A DNA stretch of 9,939 nucleotides, taken from DASPXY01 sp038227745 (GTDB lineage Bacteria; Planctomycetota; Planctomycetia; Gemmatales; Gemmataceae). The stretch's first letter is position 1; each line of letters starts with the position of its first letter. Position numbers and translations under genes: made by a program. Location of the stretch: contig JBBRPS010000358.1 in assembly GCA_038227745.1 (NCBI GenBank), forward strand, positions 1 through 9,939, read 5' to 3'. Positions 1-6,177 of this stretch are shown here, piece by piece. A model generated the notes under the pieces. It worked only from the letters and a program-made list of their open reading frames with translations, was not told where the DNA came from and made no database searches.

Positions 1-2
1 CC

Positions 3-737
3 GGGGCCAACGCCCTGGCCGCCACCCTGGCCCAGGCGCTCGGCGCGATGGCCGTGATGACCACCGCCAGCGAGTCGCTCGGGCTGCCGGCCGTCGATCT
101 GCTCGGCCGCGACTGGGGGTGGCGGCGCGAGGGCGACGAGCACCTGACGGCCGTCGCCGCCGCGGTCGTGCGCGGCGAAGCGGTCGGCGTCTGGCAGGAC
201 GCGGGTCGGCGCGACTGGTACGCGGGTTTCGGCCCCTGGCCCGCCTCGTTCGTCCACCTCGATGCCTGGCCGCCGAACCGCCCGTGGCCGGCGCTGCTGG
301 TGATCTCTGACCGCCTCATGCCGGTGGAGGAATCGGGGCCGGTGGTCGTCTACCGGCCGCCGACGCTGGTGCTCGGAGTCGGCTGCCGGCGCGGCGTCCC
401 GTGTGCGGAGATCGAGGAGCTGTTTGTGGAGGTGTGCCGGTCGGAGCGGTTCTCGCCCCTGAGCCTCGCGGTGGTGGCGACGGCCGACCTGAAGGCGGAC
501 GAACCGGGCCTGATCGAGTTCGCGGCGAAACACGGCGTGCCGCTGCGCACCTTCACCGCGGCGGAGTTGGCCACCGCCGGGCCGCTGCCGACGCCGAGCG
601 AGGCGGTGCGCGCGCGGATGGGTGTGCCCGGAGTCGCGGAGCCGGCGGCGATGCTGGCCGCGGGGACGCCCACCCTGCTGATGCCCAAGAGGCGCGGGCG
701 GCGCGTCACGATGGCGCTGGCGCGGAGGGAGGCATGA
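3..737 (+). CDS. cbiG: Cobalt-precorrin-5A hydrolase CbiG, 5'-truncated by the window edge
   Basis: CbiG opens the delta-lactone ring of cobalt-precorrin-5A and releases the C20 fragment as acetaldehyde, in the early-cobalt (anaerobic) cobalamin pathway in the cytoplasm. The reading frame is open from base 3, so the gene begins outside the window and 244 codons are visible; the ATG at 48 is internal. The first visible residues, GANALA, are the conserved end of the CbiG N-terminal domain. A variable linker follows. The C-terminal CbiG_C domain begins near visible residue 123 (VLGVGCRRG), continues through LAVVATADLKADEPGL, and ends with the typical GVPGVAEPAAMLAAG and PKRRGRRVTMALAR. The stop TGA overlaps the next gene's ATG (ATGA), which indicates translational coupling. 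Family assignment is from recognised motifs and the neighbour supports it. The true start and total length cannot be seen. Confidence 0.93.
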   Translation, partial: GANALAATLAQALGAMAVMTTASESLGLPAVDLLGRDWGWRREGDEHLTAVAAAVVRGEAVGVWQDAGRRDWYAGFGPWPASFVHLDAWPPNRPWPALLVISDRLMPVEESGPVVVYRPPTLVLGVGCRRGVPCAEIEELFVEVCRSERFSPLSLAVVATADLKADEPGLIEFAAKHGVPLRTFTAAELATAGPLPTPSEAVRARMGVPGVAEPAAMLAAGTPTLLMPKRRGRRVTMALARREA

Positions 738-1492
738 CGGTCTACTTCATCGGCGCCGGCCCCGGCGACCCGGACCTGTTGACGATCCGCGGGCGGCGCC
801 TGATCGAGCGCTGCCCGGTGTGCCTGTACGCCGGCTCGCTCGTCCCCGCCGAGGTCGTCGCCTGCGCCCCGCCGGGCGCGACCGTGATCGACACGGCCCC
901 GCTTCACCTTGATGAGATTATCGCGCGCATGGCGGAGGCGCACGGAGCCGGCCGGGACGTGGCCCGCGTCCACAGCGGCGACCCGGCCATTTACGGGGCC
1001 ATCGCCGAGCAGATGCGCCGCCTGGACGAACTGGGGGTTCCTTACGAGGTGGTGCCGGGCGTGTCGTCGTTCACTGCCGCGGCGGCGGCGCTGGGCCTGG
1101 AGCTGACCCCGGCGGGCGCGAATCAGACCGTGATCCTGACGCGCGCCGCGGGCCGGACCGGTGTCCCGGAGAACGAGTCGCTGGCCGAGCTGGCGCGCCA
1201 TCGGACCGGCCTGGTACTGTTCCTCAGCGCCGCGCAGACCCCCGCGGTGGTCGAGGCGCTGACGCCGCACTACGGACCCGATGCGCCGGTGGTGATCGCG
1301 TACCGCGTCTCGTGGCCGGACCAGGCGATCCTGCGCTGCACGCTGGCCACGCTGCAAGAGACGCTGGCCGAGGCGAAGATCCGGCTGACGGCGCTGATCC
1401 TCGTCGGCCCGATGCTGGAGCCGGATCGCGCACGGAATAGCCGCCTGTACGACCGAGCGTACAGCCACCGCTTCCGGCGCGGGGAGGCGTGA
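734..1492 (+). CDS. cbiF: Precorrin-4 / cobalt-precorrin-4 C11-methyltransferase (CbiF/CobM)
   Basis: This S-adenosylmethionine-dependent enzyme adds the C11 methyl group to (cobalt-)precorrin-4, the step just before CbiG. The ATG at 734 overlaps the cbiG stop by four bases. It is chosen over upstream in-frame codons because the protein then starts directly at the family N-terminus. The protein has 252 residues, the normal family length. Tetrapyrrole methylase motifs are visible: VYFIGAGPGDPDLLT (residues 3-17), CLYAGSLVP (30-38), ARVHSGDPAIYGA (77-89), YEVVPGVSSF (104-113), LTRAAGRTGVP (135-145) and the closing LILVGPML (221-228). The SLVP and RTGVP segments are typical of the C11 methylase as opposed to CobI/CbiL or CobJ/CbiH. 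The adjacent cbiG argues for the cobalt-containing substrate, hence the cbiF symbol; the aerobic homologue is cobM. It appears to be the last gene of its operon, because no cobalamin gene follows. Confidence 0.94.
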   Translation: MTVYFIGAGPGDPDLLTIRGRRLIERCPVCLYAGSLVPAEVVACAPPGATVIDTAPLHLDEIIARMAEAHGAGRDVARVHSGDPAIYGAIAEQMRRLDELGVPYEVVPGVSSFTAAAAALGLELTPAGANQTVILTRAAGRTGVPENESLAELARHRTGLVLFLSAAQTPAVVEALTPHYGPDAPVVIAYRVSWPDQAILRCTLATLQETLAEAKIRLTALILVGPMLEPDRARNSRLYDRAYSHRFRRGEA

Positions 1493-1745
1493 AGGGGCAC
1501 CGGGTCCTTCGCCACCGCGTTGAGTACACCGTCTCCACAACGGGCTCCATTTTCCGGAAATGCTCTTGCCGCAGGTCCAGCAGCCGCTACGATTGATGTT
1601 GAGACTCAATCTCAATAGTCCACTTGAGATCTGAGACATCCTGCCGAGGACGCTCCGCTACCGCAGTGAGGGCGCTGATCGCCTCCCTCACATCCGTTCG
1701 CAACGCGCCTCTCTACTTTTCCCCACTCCAAAGGAGGGCGTTGCC
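1493..1745. other. Intergenic leader between the cobalamin operon and the pseudopilin gene
   Basis: These 253 bases hold no gene I can support. They contain a Fur-like inverted repeat (1599-1615) and, at their end, the ribosome binding site of the next gene (AAGGAGG, 1731-1737). I found no strong hairpin terminator behind cbiF/cobM and no cobalamin riboswitch. If the next gene is transcribed from near the inverted repeat, it has an untranslated leader of about 120 bases. Confidence 0.6.
1599..1615. promoter_or_regulatory. Fur-box-like inverted repeat
   Basis: TTGAGA-CTCAA-TCTCAA is a six-base inverted repeat. Its core TGAGACTCAATCTCA has the 7-1-7 layout of Fur-family operators (compare TGAGAATCATTCTCA); six of the seven arm positions are symmetric. 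The surrounding bases are unusually AT-rich for this window. A TTGATG (1593-1598) lies just upstream as a possible -35, with only a poor -10 (TAGTCC, 1616-1621) at 17-base spacing. The operator would therefore sit in the promoter spacer. Only the plus-strand pseudopilin gene at 1746 lies suitably downstream. Resemblance to the Fur consensus is established knowledge; function here is inferred. Confidence 0.45.
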
Positions 1746-2693
1746 GTGCGCGCGCGAACGAACCGTCATGCCTTTACCCTCATTGAGCTGCTGGTGGTGA
1801 TCGCCATCATCGCCATCCTCATCGGCCTGCTTCTCCCCGCCGTCCAGAAGGTCCGCGCGGCCGCGGCCCGCGCCCAGTGCCAGAACAATCTCAAGCAGAT
1901 CGGCCTGGCGCTCCAGAACTACCACAATGCCAACCGCTCCTTCCCGCCGAGCTACCTCGCCGCAGGGCGGTACTTCGACGGGGCCAGCGACACGGCCCCC
2001 GGCTGGGGCTGGGGGGCGTTCCTCCTCCCCTACTTGGAGCAGGGTAACCTCTTCCGCCAGCTGAACCTCAACCAGCCCGTCCAGAACTCGCCGGCCATCC
2101 GGACCGTGGTCGCGGCGTACCTCTGCCCCGCCGACGTCTACCCGCCCGGGGCCTTCCCTGTCCCCGACGCCTTCGGGAACGCCCTCGCCCAGGCGGCCCC
2201 CTCTAGCTACGCCGCCTGCGTGGGGGGTGATGAGTCCGACACGACAGGCCCGGACGGCCTGGGCGTCCTCTACCGCAACAGCCGGACGCGGCTGGCCGAC
2301 ATCACGGATGGGACGAGCAGCACCATCCTGGTCGGCGAGCGGGCCTGGTCCAACGCCAACGGCATCTGGGCCGGGGCCATCGCGGGCGCTGTCTGCAAGC
2401 GGGGCCAGCTGAACCCTTGTCCGGGGAGCGGGGCGGGCTCCTACCCCGCCTCCGTCCTCGTCCAGGCCCACAGCCACCTGAACAACACGACCACGGACAC
2501 CGACGGCGGGCTGGACGACTTCTCCAGCCGGCACACCGGCGGCTCGAACTTCGTCTTCGCCGACGGCCACGTCGCCTTCCTCCGCAGCGTCCCCAGCGAC
2601 AACCCGGACGGCAGCTACACGCCGGATGGCCTGGTCTTCCAGGCTCTGGGGACCCGGGCCAACGGCGAGGTCGTTCAGGGCCTGGACTACTAA
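1746..2693 (+). CDS. DUF1559 pseudopilin-like protein with prepilin signal and H-X9-DG motif
   Basis: This 315-residue protein belongs to the DUF1559 family (type II secretion PulG-like), which is greatly expanded in Planctomycetota. Its exact function is unknown; members resemble type II secretion pseudopilins and are expected at the cytoplasmic membrane or cell surface. The N-terminus is a class III (prepilin) signal: a basic leader, cleavage expected between Ala9 and Phe10, then FTLIELLVVIAIIAIL with Glu14 at the conserved +5 position, and a hydrophobic helix to about residue 31. The family stretch CQNNLKQIGLALQNYHN follows at 45-61. Near the C-terminus His263 and Asp273-Gly274 form the H-X9-DG processing-associated motif. 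The start is GTG at 1746, supported by AAGGAGG at 1731-1737, eight bases upstream. The HEAT lipoprotein gene begins 25 bases after the stop, so the two are probably cotranscribed. A Fur-like box lies about 130 bases upstream. Confidence 0.93.
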   Translation: MRARTNRHAFTLIELLVVIAIIAILIGLLLPAVQKVRAAAARAQCQNNLKQIGLALQNYHNANRSFPPSYLAAGRYFDGASDTAPGWGWGAFLLPYLEQGNLFRQLNLNQPVQNSPAIRTVVAAYLCPADVYPPGAFPVPDAFGNALAQAAPSSYAACVGGDESDTTGPDGLGVLYRNSRTRLADITDGTSSTILVGERAWSNANGIWAGAIAGAVCKRGQLNPCPGSGAGSYPASVLVQAHSHLNNTTTDTDGGLDDFSSRHTGGSNFVFADGHVAFLRSVPSDNPDGSYTPDGLVFQALGTRANGEVVQGLDY

Positions 2694-2718
2694 CAGGCAC
2701 CAGGAGGAGGGGGAGCAG

Positions 2719-3108
2719 GTGAGGTACTTCCTGTTGATCGGTCTGGTCGTGCTGTCGGCGGTGGTCGTCAGCGGTTGCGGCAAGGAGCAGCCGACGCTGT
2801 CCGGCGGCAAGCCGGTGAGCTACTGGGTCCAGGCGTTGCGGGACCCCAACGCCAAGCTGCGGAAGCAGGCGGCGTTCAAGCTGGGCAACGTCGGCCCCGC
2901 CGACCCGGCCGCCCTCCCCGCCCTGATCGGGGCACTGAAGGACCACGACGCCGGGGTCCGCCGCGAGGCGATCCTGGGCTTGCTGAAGTGCGGCTTCGGT
3001 GCCCGGCAAGCGGTTCCGGCCCTCGTGGAGCTTCAGCAGCACGACGCCGACACCCAGGTCCGTACCTACGCGGCCAAGGCCCTGAAAAACCTCCGGGGCG
3101 AGCCGTGA
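2719..3108 (+). CDS. Small HEAT-repeat lipoprotein
   Basis: The predicted protein has 129 residues. A lipoprotein signal peptide is clear: MRYFLLIGLVVLSAVVVSGC, with lipobox VSGC and lipidation expected at Cys20. The mature part carries about three degenerate HEAT/PBS-lyase-like repeats: VQALRDPNAKLRKQAAFKLGNVG (37-59), LIGALKDHDAGVRREAILGLLKCG (69-92) and LVELQQHDADTQVRTYAAKALKNL (102-125). Such repeats form helical scaffolds for protein binding; no enzyme activity is implied. The GTG at 2719 is chosen because it gives a perfect signal peptide and is preceded by AGGAGGAGG (2702-2710). The open frame extends upstream to 2626, but that part overlaps the DUF1559 gene and lacks a signal sequence. 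The pairing with the pseudopilin-like gene suggests an envelope-associated role, which is inference only. Confidence 0.85.
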   Translation: MRYFLLIGLVVLSAVVVSGCGKEQPTLSGGKPVSYWVQALRDPNAKLRKQAAFKLGNVGPADPAALPALIGALKDHDAGVRREAILGLLKCGFGARQAVPALVELQQHDADTQVRTYAAKALKNLRGEP

Positions 3109-3210
3109 TCGAACTCGCCCGAACACCGCCGGGGTTGCTCCGCCACCGCCGTGGGGCCTGTTCCCGAAAAGGGCCTGTCGTCATCTGCTGCCGGACATGA
3201 CAGGACACGG

Positions 3211-5169
3211 TCACGCCCGCTCCGGCGGCTTCAATCCGACCGTCCCGAGCGCCAGCCGCAGGAAGTCGTCCGCCAGCTTCCGCGCCAGCTCGTCCGTCTC
3301 GCGGCGCGTCCGCTCCCACTCCGCAGCCGGCGTCCCCGGCGGACACGGGGCCGAGCACACCTCGATGTACGCCTTCGCCTTGGGCTCGGTGCCGCTGGGC
3401 CGCAGCGCCAGCCGCGCCCGCTCGCCGAAGCGGAAGATCAGGAAATTCCGGGCCGCCGCGTCCGTCGCCCCCTTGAGAGGCCCCATCCACGAGTCCTCGC
3501 TGCGCAGGTCATCGAACGCCGTCACCCGCAGGCCGGCGACCTCGCGCGGCGGTGAGCGCCGCAACTGGTCGAGCATCCGCGCCATCTGCTGCTTGCCCTC
3601 GATGCCCGTCATCACGATCGTCTGCAGGTCCGTGCGGAAGTAGCCGAAGCGCCGCTCCAGCGCGTGCAGGTAGTCCACCACCGACCGGCCGCGCCGCTTC
3701 TGATCCAGCGCCAGCTCGGCCAGCAGGAGGGCCGACGCCCCCGCGTCCTTGTCGCGGAGGTGCGGCGTCACCAGGATGCCGTGGCTCTCCTCGCAGCCGA
3801 TCACGAAGTCCTCCGGCGTGCCGCGCACGTCCTCGTAGGCGCCGTGCTGCTCCAACTGCCAGAGGACCTCCGCAATGTATTTGAAGCCGACAAGGAGGTT
3901 TTCCACCACCTGCGCCTTGAAGTGGCGGGCGATCCGCGTCACCATGCCCGTCGTTACGAGGGTTTTGACGACGATCGGCGAGGCCGGCATGCGCCCCTGG
4001 TCCGCGAGGCGCTCCAGCTTGAAGTGGACCAGCAGCGCCGCGATGCTGTTGCCGTTGAGGAACGTCAGCGGCCAGTCGCCCGCGGGGCCGCCCTTGAGCG
4101 AGGTCGCGGCCACGGCGCCCAGGCGGTCGGCGTCGGGGTCGGTCGCCAGCACCAGGTCGGCGCGGGTCGAGCGGGCCAGCTCCTCGGCGCGGTCCAGCGA
4201 CGCCGGCACCTCGGGGTTCGGCGTCTGCGTCACGTTCGGGAACTGGCCGTCCGGCTTCATCTGCTCCGGGACCGGCAGGACGCTGAAGCCCTGCTTGACG
4301 AGCACCTCCATCGCCGTCATCGCGCCGACGCCGTGCAGCGGCGTGAAGACGATCTTGACCTCCTCGCCGCGCGGCGGCGCCACCAGCGACTGGCGTCGGC
4401 ACAGCTCGATGTAGGCGTCGTGCGTGGAGTCGTCGAGGAAGTGGACGCGGCCGGAGCGGACGGCGTTGGCCCAGGGGAGGTGGCGGATCGCCTTCACCTG
4501 CTCGACGAGGTCGGCCATGATCTGGTCGTCGGGCGGCACGGGCTGGCCGCCGCGCTCGTCGTAGAACTTGCCGCCGTTGTCGTCGGGCGGGTTGTGCGAC
4601 GCCGAGATATTGAGGCCGCCGTGCGCCTCAAGGCGGCGGATGGCGAACGACAGCTCGGGCGTGGCGAGGTAGCGCGGACTGTTCTCCGGCAGGATGTGGA
4701 CGTGAATGCCGTTGGCCGCGTAGACGCCGGCCGCGTACTGCGCGAAATCCTTCGAGCGCAGGTGCAGGACGGGGTTCGGCAGGGCCGGGTTGTAGTTCTT
4801 GCGGCGGTCCTCGAACTGGCGGACGTCGTAGGCGACGACGACGCGCAGTGACTCGACCTCGGGGAAGCCTTCCTTGAGGTACTCGCAGTGGCCCTGGACG
4901 GAGGCGCCGAGCGTCCACAGGTTCATGCGGTTGGGGCCGATGCCGACGGCGCCGCGGCAGCCGCCGGTGCCGAACGGGAGGATCTGGCAGAAGCGGTCGA
5001 GCAGGCCGGCCCACTGCTTCTGTGCGATGAGCCATTCGAGCTGCGGCCGGTAGGGGGAGAACTCCGGCTCGGTGAGCCACTGGCGGAGGTATTTGCGGGC
5101 CTGTTCCTCGATCGCGGGGCCCGCGTTGCTGGTCTTGAAGCCATCGGCGGCGAGCGCGAACAGGTCCAT
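3211..5169 (-). CDS. Phospho-sugar mutase (phosphoglucomutase/phosphomannomutase, alpha-D-phosphohexomutase family)
   Basis: This enzyme should interconvert the 1- and 6-phosphates of a hexose (glucose or mannose) through a phosphoserine and a bisphosphate intermediate, feeding glycogen, cell-surface polysaccharide or nucleotide-sugar synthesis in the cytoplasm. The 652-residue protein has all four family signatures in order: catalytic loop ISASHNPPDDNGGK (188-201) with phosphorylatable Ser191; metal-binding DPDADR (344-349); sugar-binding loop GCEESHG (458-464); and phosphate-binding RPSGTEP (590-596). An N-terminal FGTGGCRG (66-73) is the usual first loop. The ATG at 5169 is preferred over the upstream in-frame codon at 5307, because the added residues would be translated from a palindrome and look non-coding. 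A GAGGT lies about eight bases ahead of it. Length and loops fit the long PGM2-type branch; whether glucose, mannose or deoxyribose phosphate is the substrate cannot be read from motifs. It is convergent with the HEAT lipoprotein gene. Confidence 0.93.
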   Translation of the reverse strand: MDLFALAADGFKTSNAGPAIEEQARKYLRQWLTEPEFSPYRPQLEWLIAQKQWAGLLDRFCQILPFGTGGCRGAVGIGPNRMNLWTLGASVQGHCEYLKEGFPEVESLRVVVAYDVRQFEDRRKNYNPALPNPVLHLRSKDFAQYAAGVYAANGIHVHILPENSPRYLATPELSFAIRRLEAHGGLNISASHNPPDDNGGKFYDERGGQPVPPDDQIMADLVEQVKAIRHLPWANAVRSGRVHFLDDSTHDAYIELCRRQSLVAPPRGEEVKIVFTPLHGVGAMTAMEVLVKQGFSVLPVPEQMKPDGQFPNVTQTPNPEVPASLDRAEELARSTRADLVLATDPDADRLGAVAATSLKGGPAGDWPLTFLNGNSIAALLVHFKLERLADQGRMPASPIVVKTLVTTGMVTRIARHFKAQVVENLLVGFKYIAEVLWQLEQHGAYEDVRGTPEDFVIGCEESHGILVTPHLRDKDAGASALLLAELALDQKRRGRSVVDYLHALERRFGYFRTDLQTIVMTGIEGKQQMARMLDQLRRSPPREVAGLRVTAFDDLRSEDSWMGPLKGATDAAARNFLIFRFGERARLALRPSGTEPKAKAYIEVCSAPCPPGTPAAEWERTRRETDELARKLADDFLRLALGTVGLKPPERA

Positions 5170-5210
5170 GCTGCGACCTCGTGCGGGAAGGGCGATCCAG
5201 GTGGGCAGGT

Positions 5211-5239
5211 ACTCTACCGCGCGCCCGCGGCGGGGGCAA
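5211..5239 (-). promoter_or_regulatory. Candidate sigma70-type promoter for the phospho-sugar mutase gene
   Basis: Read on the minus strand, TTGCCC (5239-5234) and TAGAGT (5216-5211) are separated by exactly 17 bases. Each matches four of six consensus positions. Transcription would start near 5204, giving a leader of about 35 bases before the ATG at 5169. Chance matches of this quality are not rare, so this is tentative. Confidence 0.33.
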
Positions 5240-5258
5240 CTCGGGAGCGGAGGAGGGG

Positions 5259-5288
5259 AAAGCCCACCCGTTGCAACGGGTGGGCTTT
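5259..5288. repeat. 30-bp perfect palindrome; possible alkB terminator or dispersed repeat
   Basis: Bases 5259-5273 (AAAGCCCACCCGTTG) and 5274-5288 are exact reverse complements, so the full 30 bp is a perfect palindrome that can fold into a 13-bp stem with a TGCA loop. It begins 19 bases after the alkB stop in the direction of alkB transcription, where a terminator would be expected. It has only a short T run (TTT followed by CCCC), so it is not a canonical strong intrinsic terminator. The complete symmetry would also suit a repetitive extragenic palindrome. No second copy was noticed in this window. Confidence 0.6.
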
Positions 5289-5307
5289 GCAGCCGTACTG
5301 TCCCCAC

Positions 5308-5901
5308 TCACCCGATGAGGTTGCGGAAGGTGAGGTTGATGCGTTCGTCGACGGGCTTCGCGGTCTTGGGGATGGCATGGTGCCAGTGGTGCTGCAGTGT
5401 GCCCGCCATGACGAGCAGGCTGCCGTGCTTCAGCTCGTACTCGATCCGCGCGCCGCTCTTCTTGTGGCGCAGCACGAAGCGCCGCTCCGAGCCGAGCGAG
5501 ATCGACGGCACGACAGGGTCGGTGCCCAGTTCCGGCTCGTCGTCGGCGTGAAAACCGATGCTGTCGCTCCCGTCGCGGTAGCGGTTAAGGAGGACGCTGT
5601 TGAAGGGCGCCTTCGCGGCCTGCTCGACGCGGCGGCGCACGGGGTCCAACTCCGGCGTCCAGACGAGCGAAGGGTAGGTGACCCCGGAGTAGGTATAGAC
5701 CACGCTCTCGTCGGCGTAGAGTGCCGTCAGGCGCGGGAACAGGCGGTTGAAGCGGCCGCGCTCCTGCTTCCATGCGACGTCCCGCTTCAGACACTCGAAG
5801 AGTTCGTCGGCCTCAGCCGTGGGGAAGAAGTGCGGGTAATAGATGAGGATGCCGCCGTCCGCGACCTTCTCGGTGATGGGCTGTCGTGTGGTGCCTTCCA
5901 T
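5308..5901 (-). CDS. AlkB-family 2-oxoglutarate/Fe(II)-dependent alkylation-repair dioxygenase
   Basis: Proteins of this family oxidatively remove methyl and small alkyl groups (such as 1-methyladenine, 3-methylcytosine and etheno adducts) from DNA or RNA. They use Fe(II), O2 and 2-oxoglutarate. The 197-residue protein has the whole active site: NRYRDG (106-111), the HxD iron ligands His118 and Asp120 in GFHADDEPELG, the third iron ligand, probably His175 in HHAIPK, and the 2-oxoglutarate/substrate arginines Arg187 and Arg193 in ERINLTFR, spaced as in E. coli AlkB. SISLGSERRF and GSLLVMAG are also typical. Overall order and length look closer to the ALKBH2-like bacterial group than to adaptive-response AlkB. 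The ATG at 5901 is preceded by AAGGAG (5915-5910), spacing eight. A 20-bp palindrome abuts this site on the upstream side. No Ada or AlkA gene is adjacent. The next gene downstream, on the same strand, is the mutase, separated by a palindrome. Confidence 0.93.
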   Translation of the reverse strand: MEGTTRQPITEKVADGGILIYYPHFFPTAEADELFECLKRDVAWKQERGRFNRLFPRLTALYADESVVYTYSGVTYPSLVWTPELDPVRRRVEQAAKAPFNSVLLNRYRDGSDSIGFHADDEPELGTDPVVPSISLGSERRFVLRHKKSGARIEYELKHGSLLVMAGTLQHHWHHAIPKTAKPVDERINLTFRNLIG

Positions 5902-5915
5902 CTCGGCTGCTCCTT

Positions 5916-5935
5916 GTCAGGATTGGAATCCTGAC
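5916..5935. repeat. 20-bp inverted repeat abutting the alkB ribosome binding site
   Basis: Two nine-base arms, GTCAGGATT and AATCCTGAC, are separated by GG and are perfectly complementary. On the minus strand the hairpin ends directly before AAGGAG, the Shine-Dalgarno of alkB. It could be an operator, a leader hairpin affecting translation, or a member of a dispersed intergenic repeat family. The adjoining text (GGTCGTGGG on the minus strand) gives it a faint tRNA T-arm look, but no tRNA can be folded around it. Confidence 0.6.
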
Positions 5936-6177
5936 CCACGACCCTTCACAGCGCGGCGTATCGGCGGCGGCGGCAACCAGACAGCCGACGAGGTCATGAG
6001 CGTTCCGCCCTTCCAACTTCCCAGGATACAGGAGAGAAGCCGCGCGCTCCACCGGATCGCGAAAAACTTGGAACGAGTCCCGTCGCGGTCTCCTTGACCC
6101 GCCTCCCTTCCTGACCTAAATGCAAGTACCGGCTAATATCCGATCCGGGCGACGAGATCTGCGGGAGAGGAGCAGGC
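5936..6177. other. Intergenic region between the divergent alkB and membrane-protein genes
   Basis: These 242 bases separate two divergently transcribed genes, so they should hold the promoters of both. I see a tentative plus-strand promoter and the ribosome binding site near the right end (GAGAGGAG, 6165-6172), but no gene or RNA. No equally good minus-strand promoter for alkB was identified. Confidence 0.5.
6111..6139 (+). promoter_or_regulatory. Candidate sigma70-type promoter for the DUF3592-like gene
   Basis: CTGACC (6111-6116) and TAATAT (6134-6139) are separated by 17 bases and match four of six consensus positions each. The local AT-richness around TAAATGCAAG and CTAATATCC stands out from the surrounding GC-rich DNA. 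Transcription would start near 6146, about 32 bases before the ATG at 6178. Confidence 0.35.

Noticed and set aside
1489..1596. A 35-codon open frame starting GTG that overlaps the cbiF/cobM stop and ends just before the Fur-like box
   Set aside because: The purine-rich stretch upstream is only about one base from the GTG, the product (rich in Arg, Ser and Cys) resembles nothing known, and short open frames are common in GC-rich DNA.
350..1639. A 429-codon open frame on the minus strand opposite cbiG and cbiF/cobM
   Set aside because: It is a shadow of two well-supported plus-strand genes; its translation is Arg/Ala/Gly-rich low-complexity sequence with no domain.
1493..1745. Cobalamin riboswitch near the cobalamin genes
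   Set aside because: No B12-box-like conserved element or surrounding stem set was seen; the gap lies at the 3' end of the operon, where no such leader would be expected.
1713..3126. Long minus-strand open frames opposite the DUF1559 and HEAT genes
   Set aside because: These are antisense shadows caused by the high GC content; the plus-strand genes have signal sequences, motifs and ribosome binding sites.
3158..3178. Direct repeat GGGCCTGT occurring twice (3162-3169 and near 3172) around CCCGAAAAGGG behind the HEAT gene
   Set aside because: The repeat is short and the CCC/GGG stem too weak for a terminator; such repeats are expected by chance.
5915..5960. A tRNA-like text on the minus strand (GGTCGTGGG followed by a T-arm-like GGATTCCAATCC)
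   Set aside because: The loop is six bases with no TTC-G core, and no acceptor, D or anticodon arm can be found upstream, so no tRNA is called.
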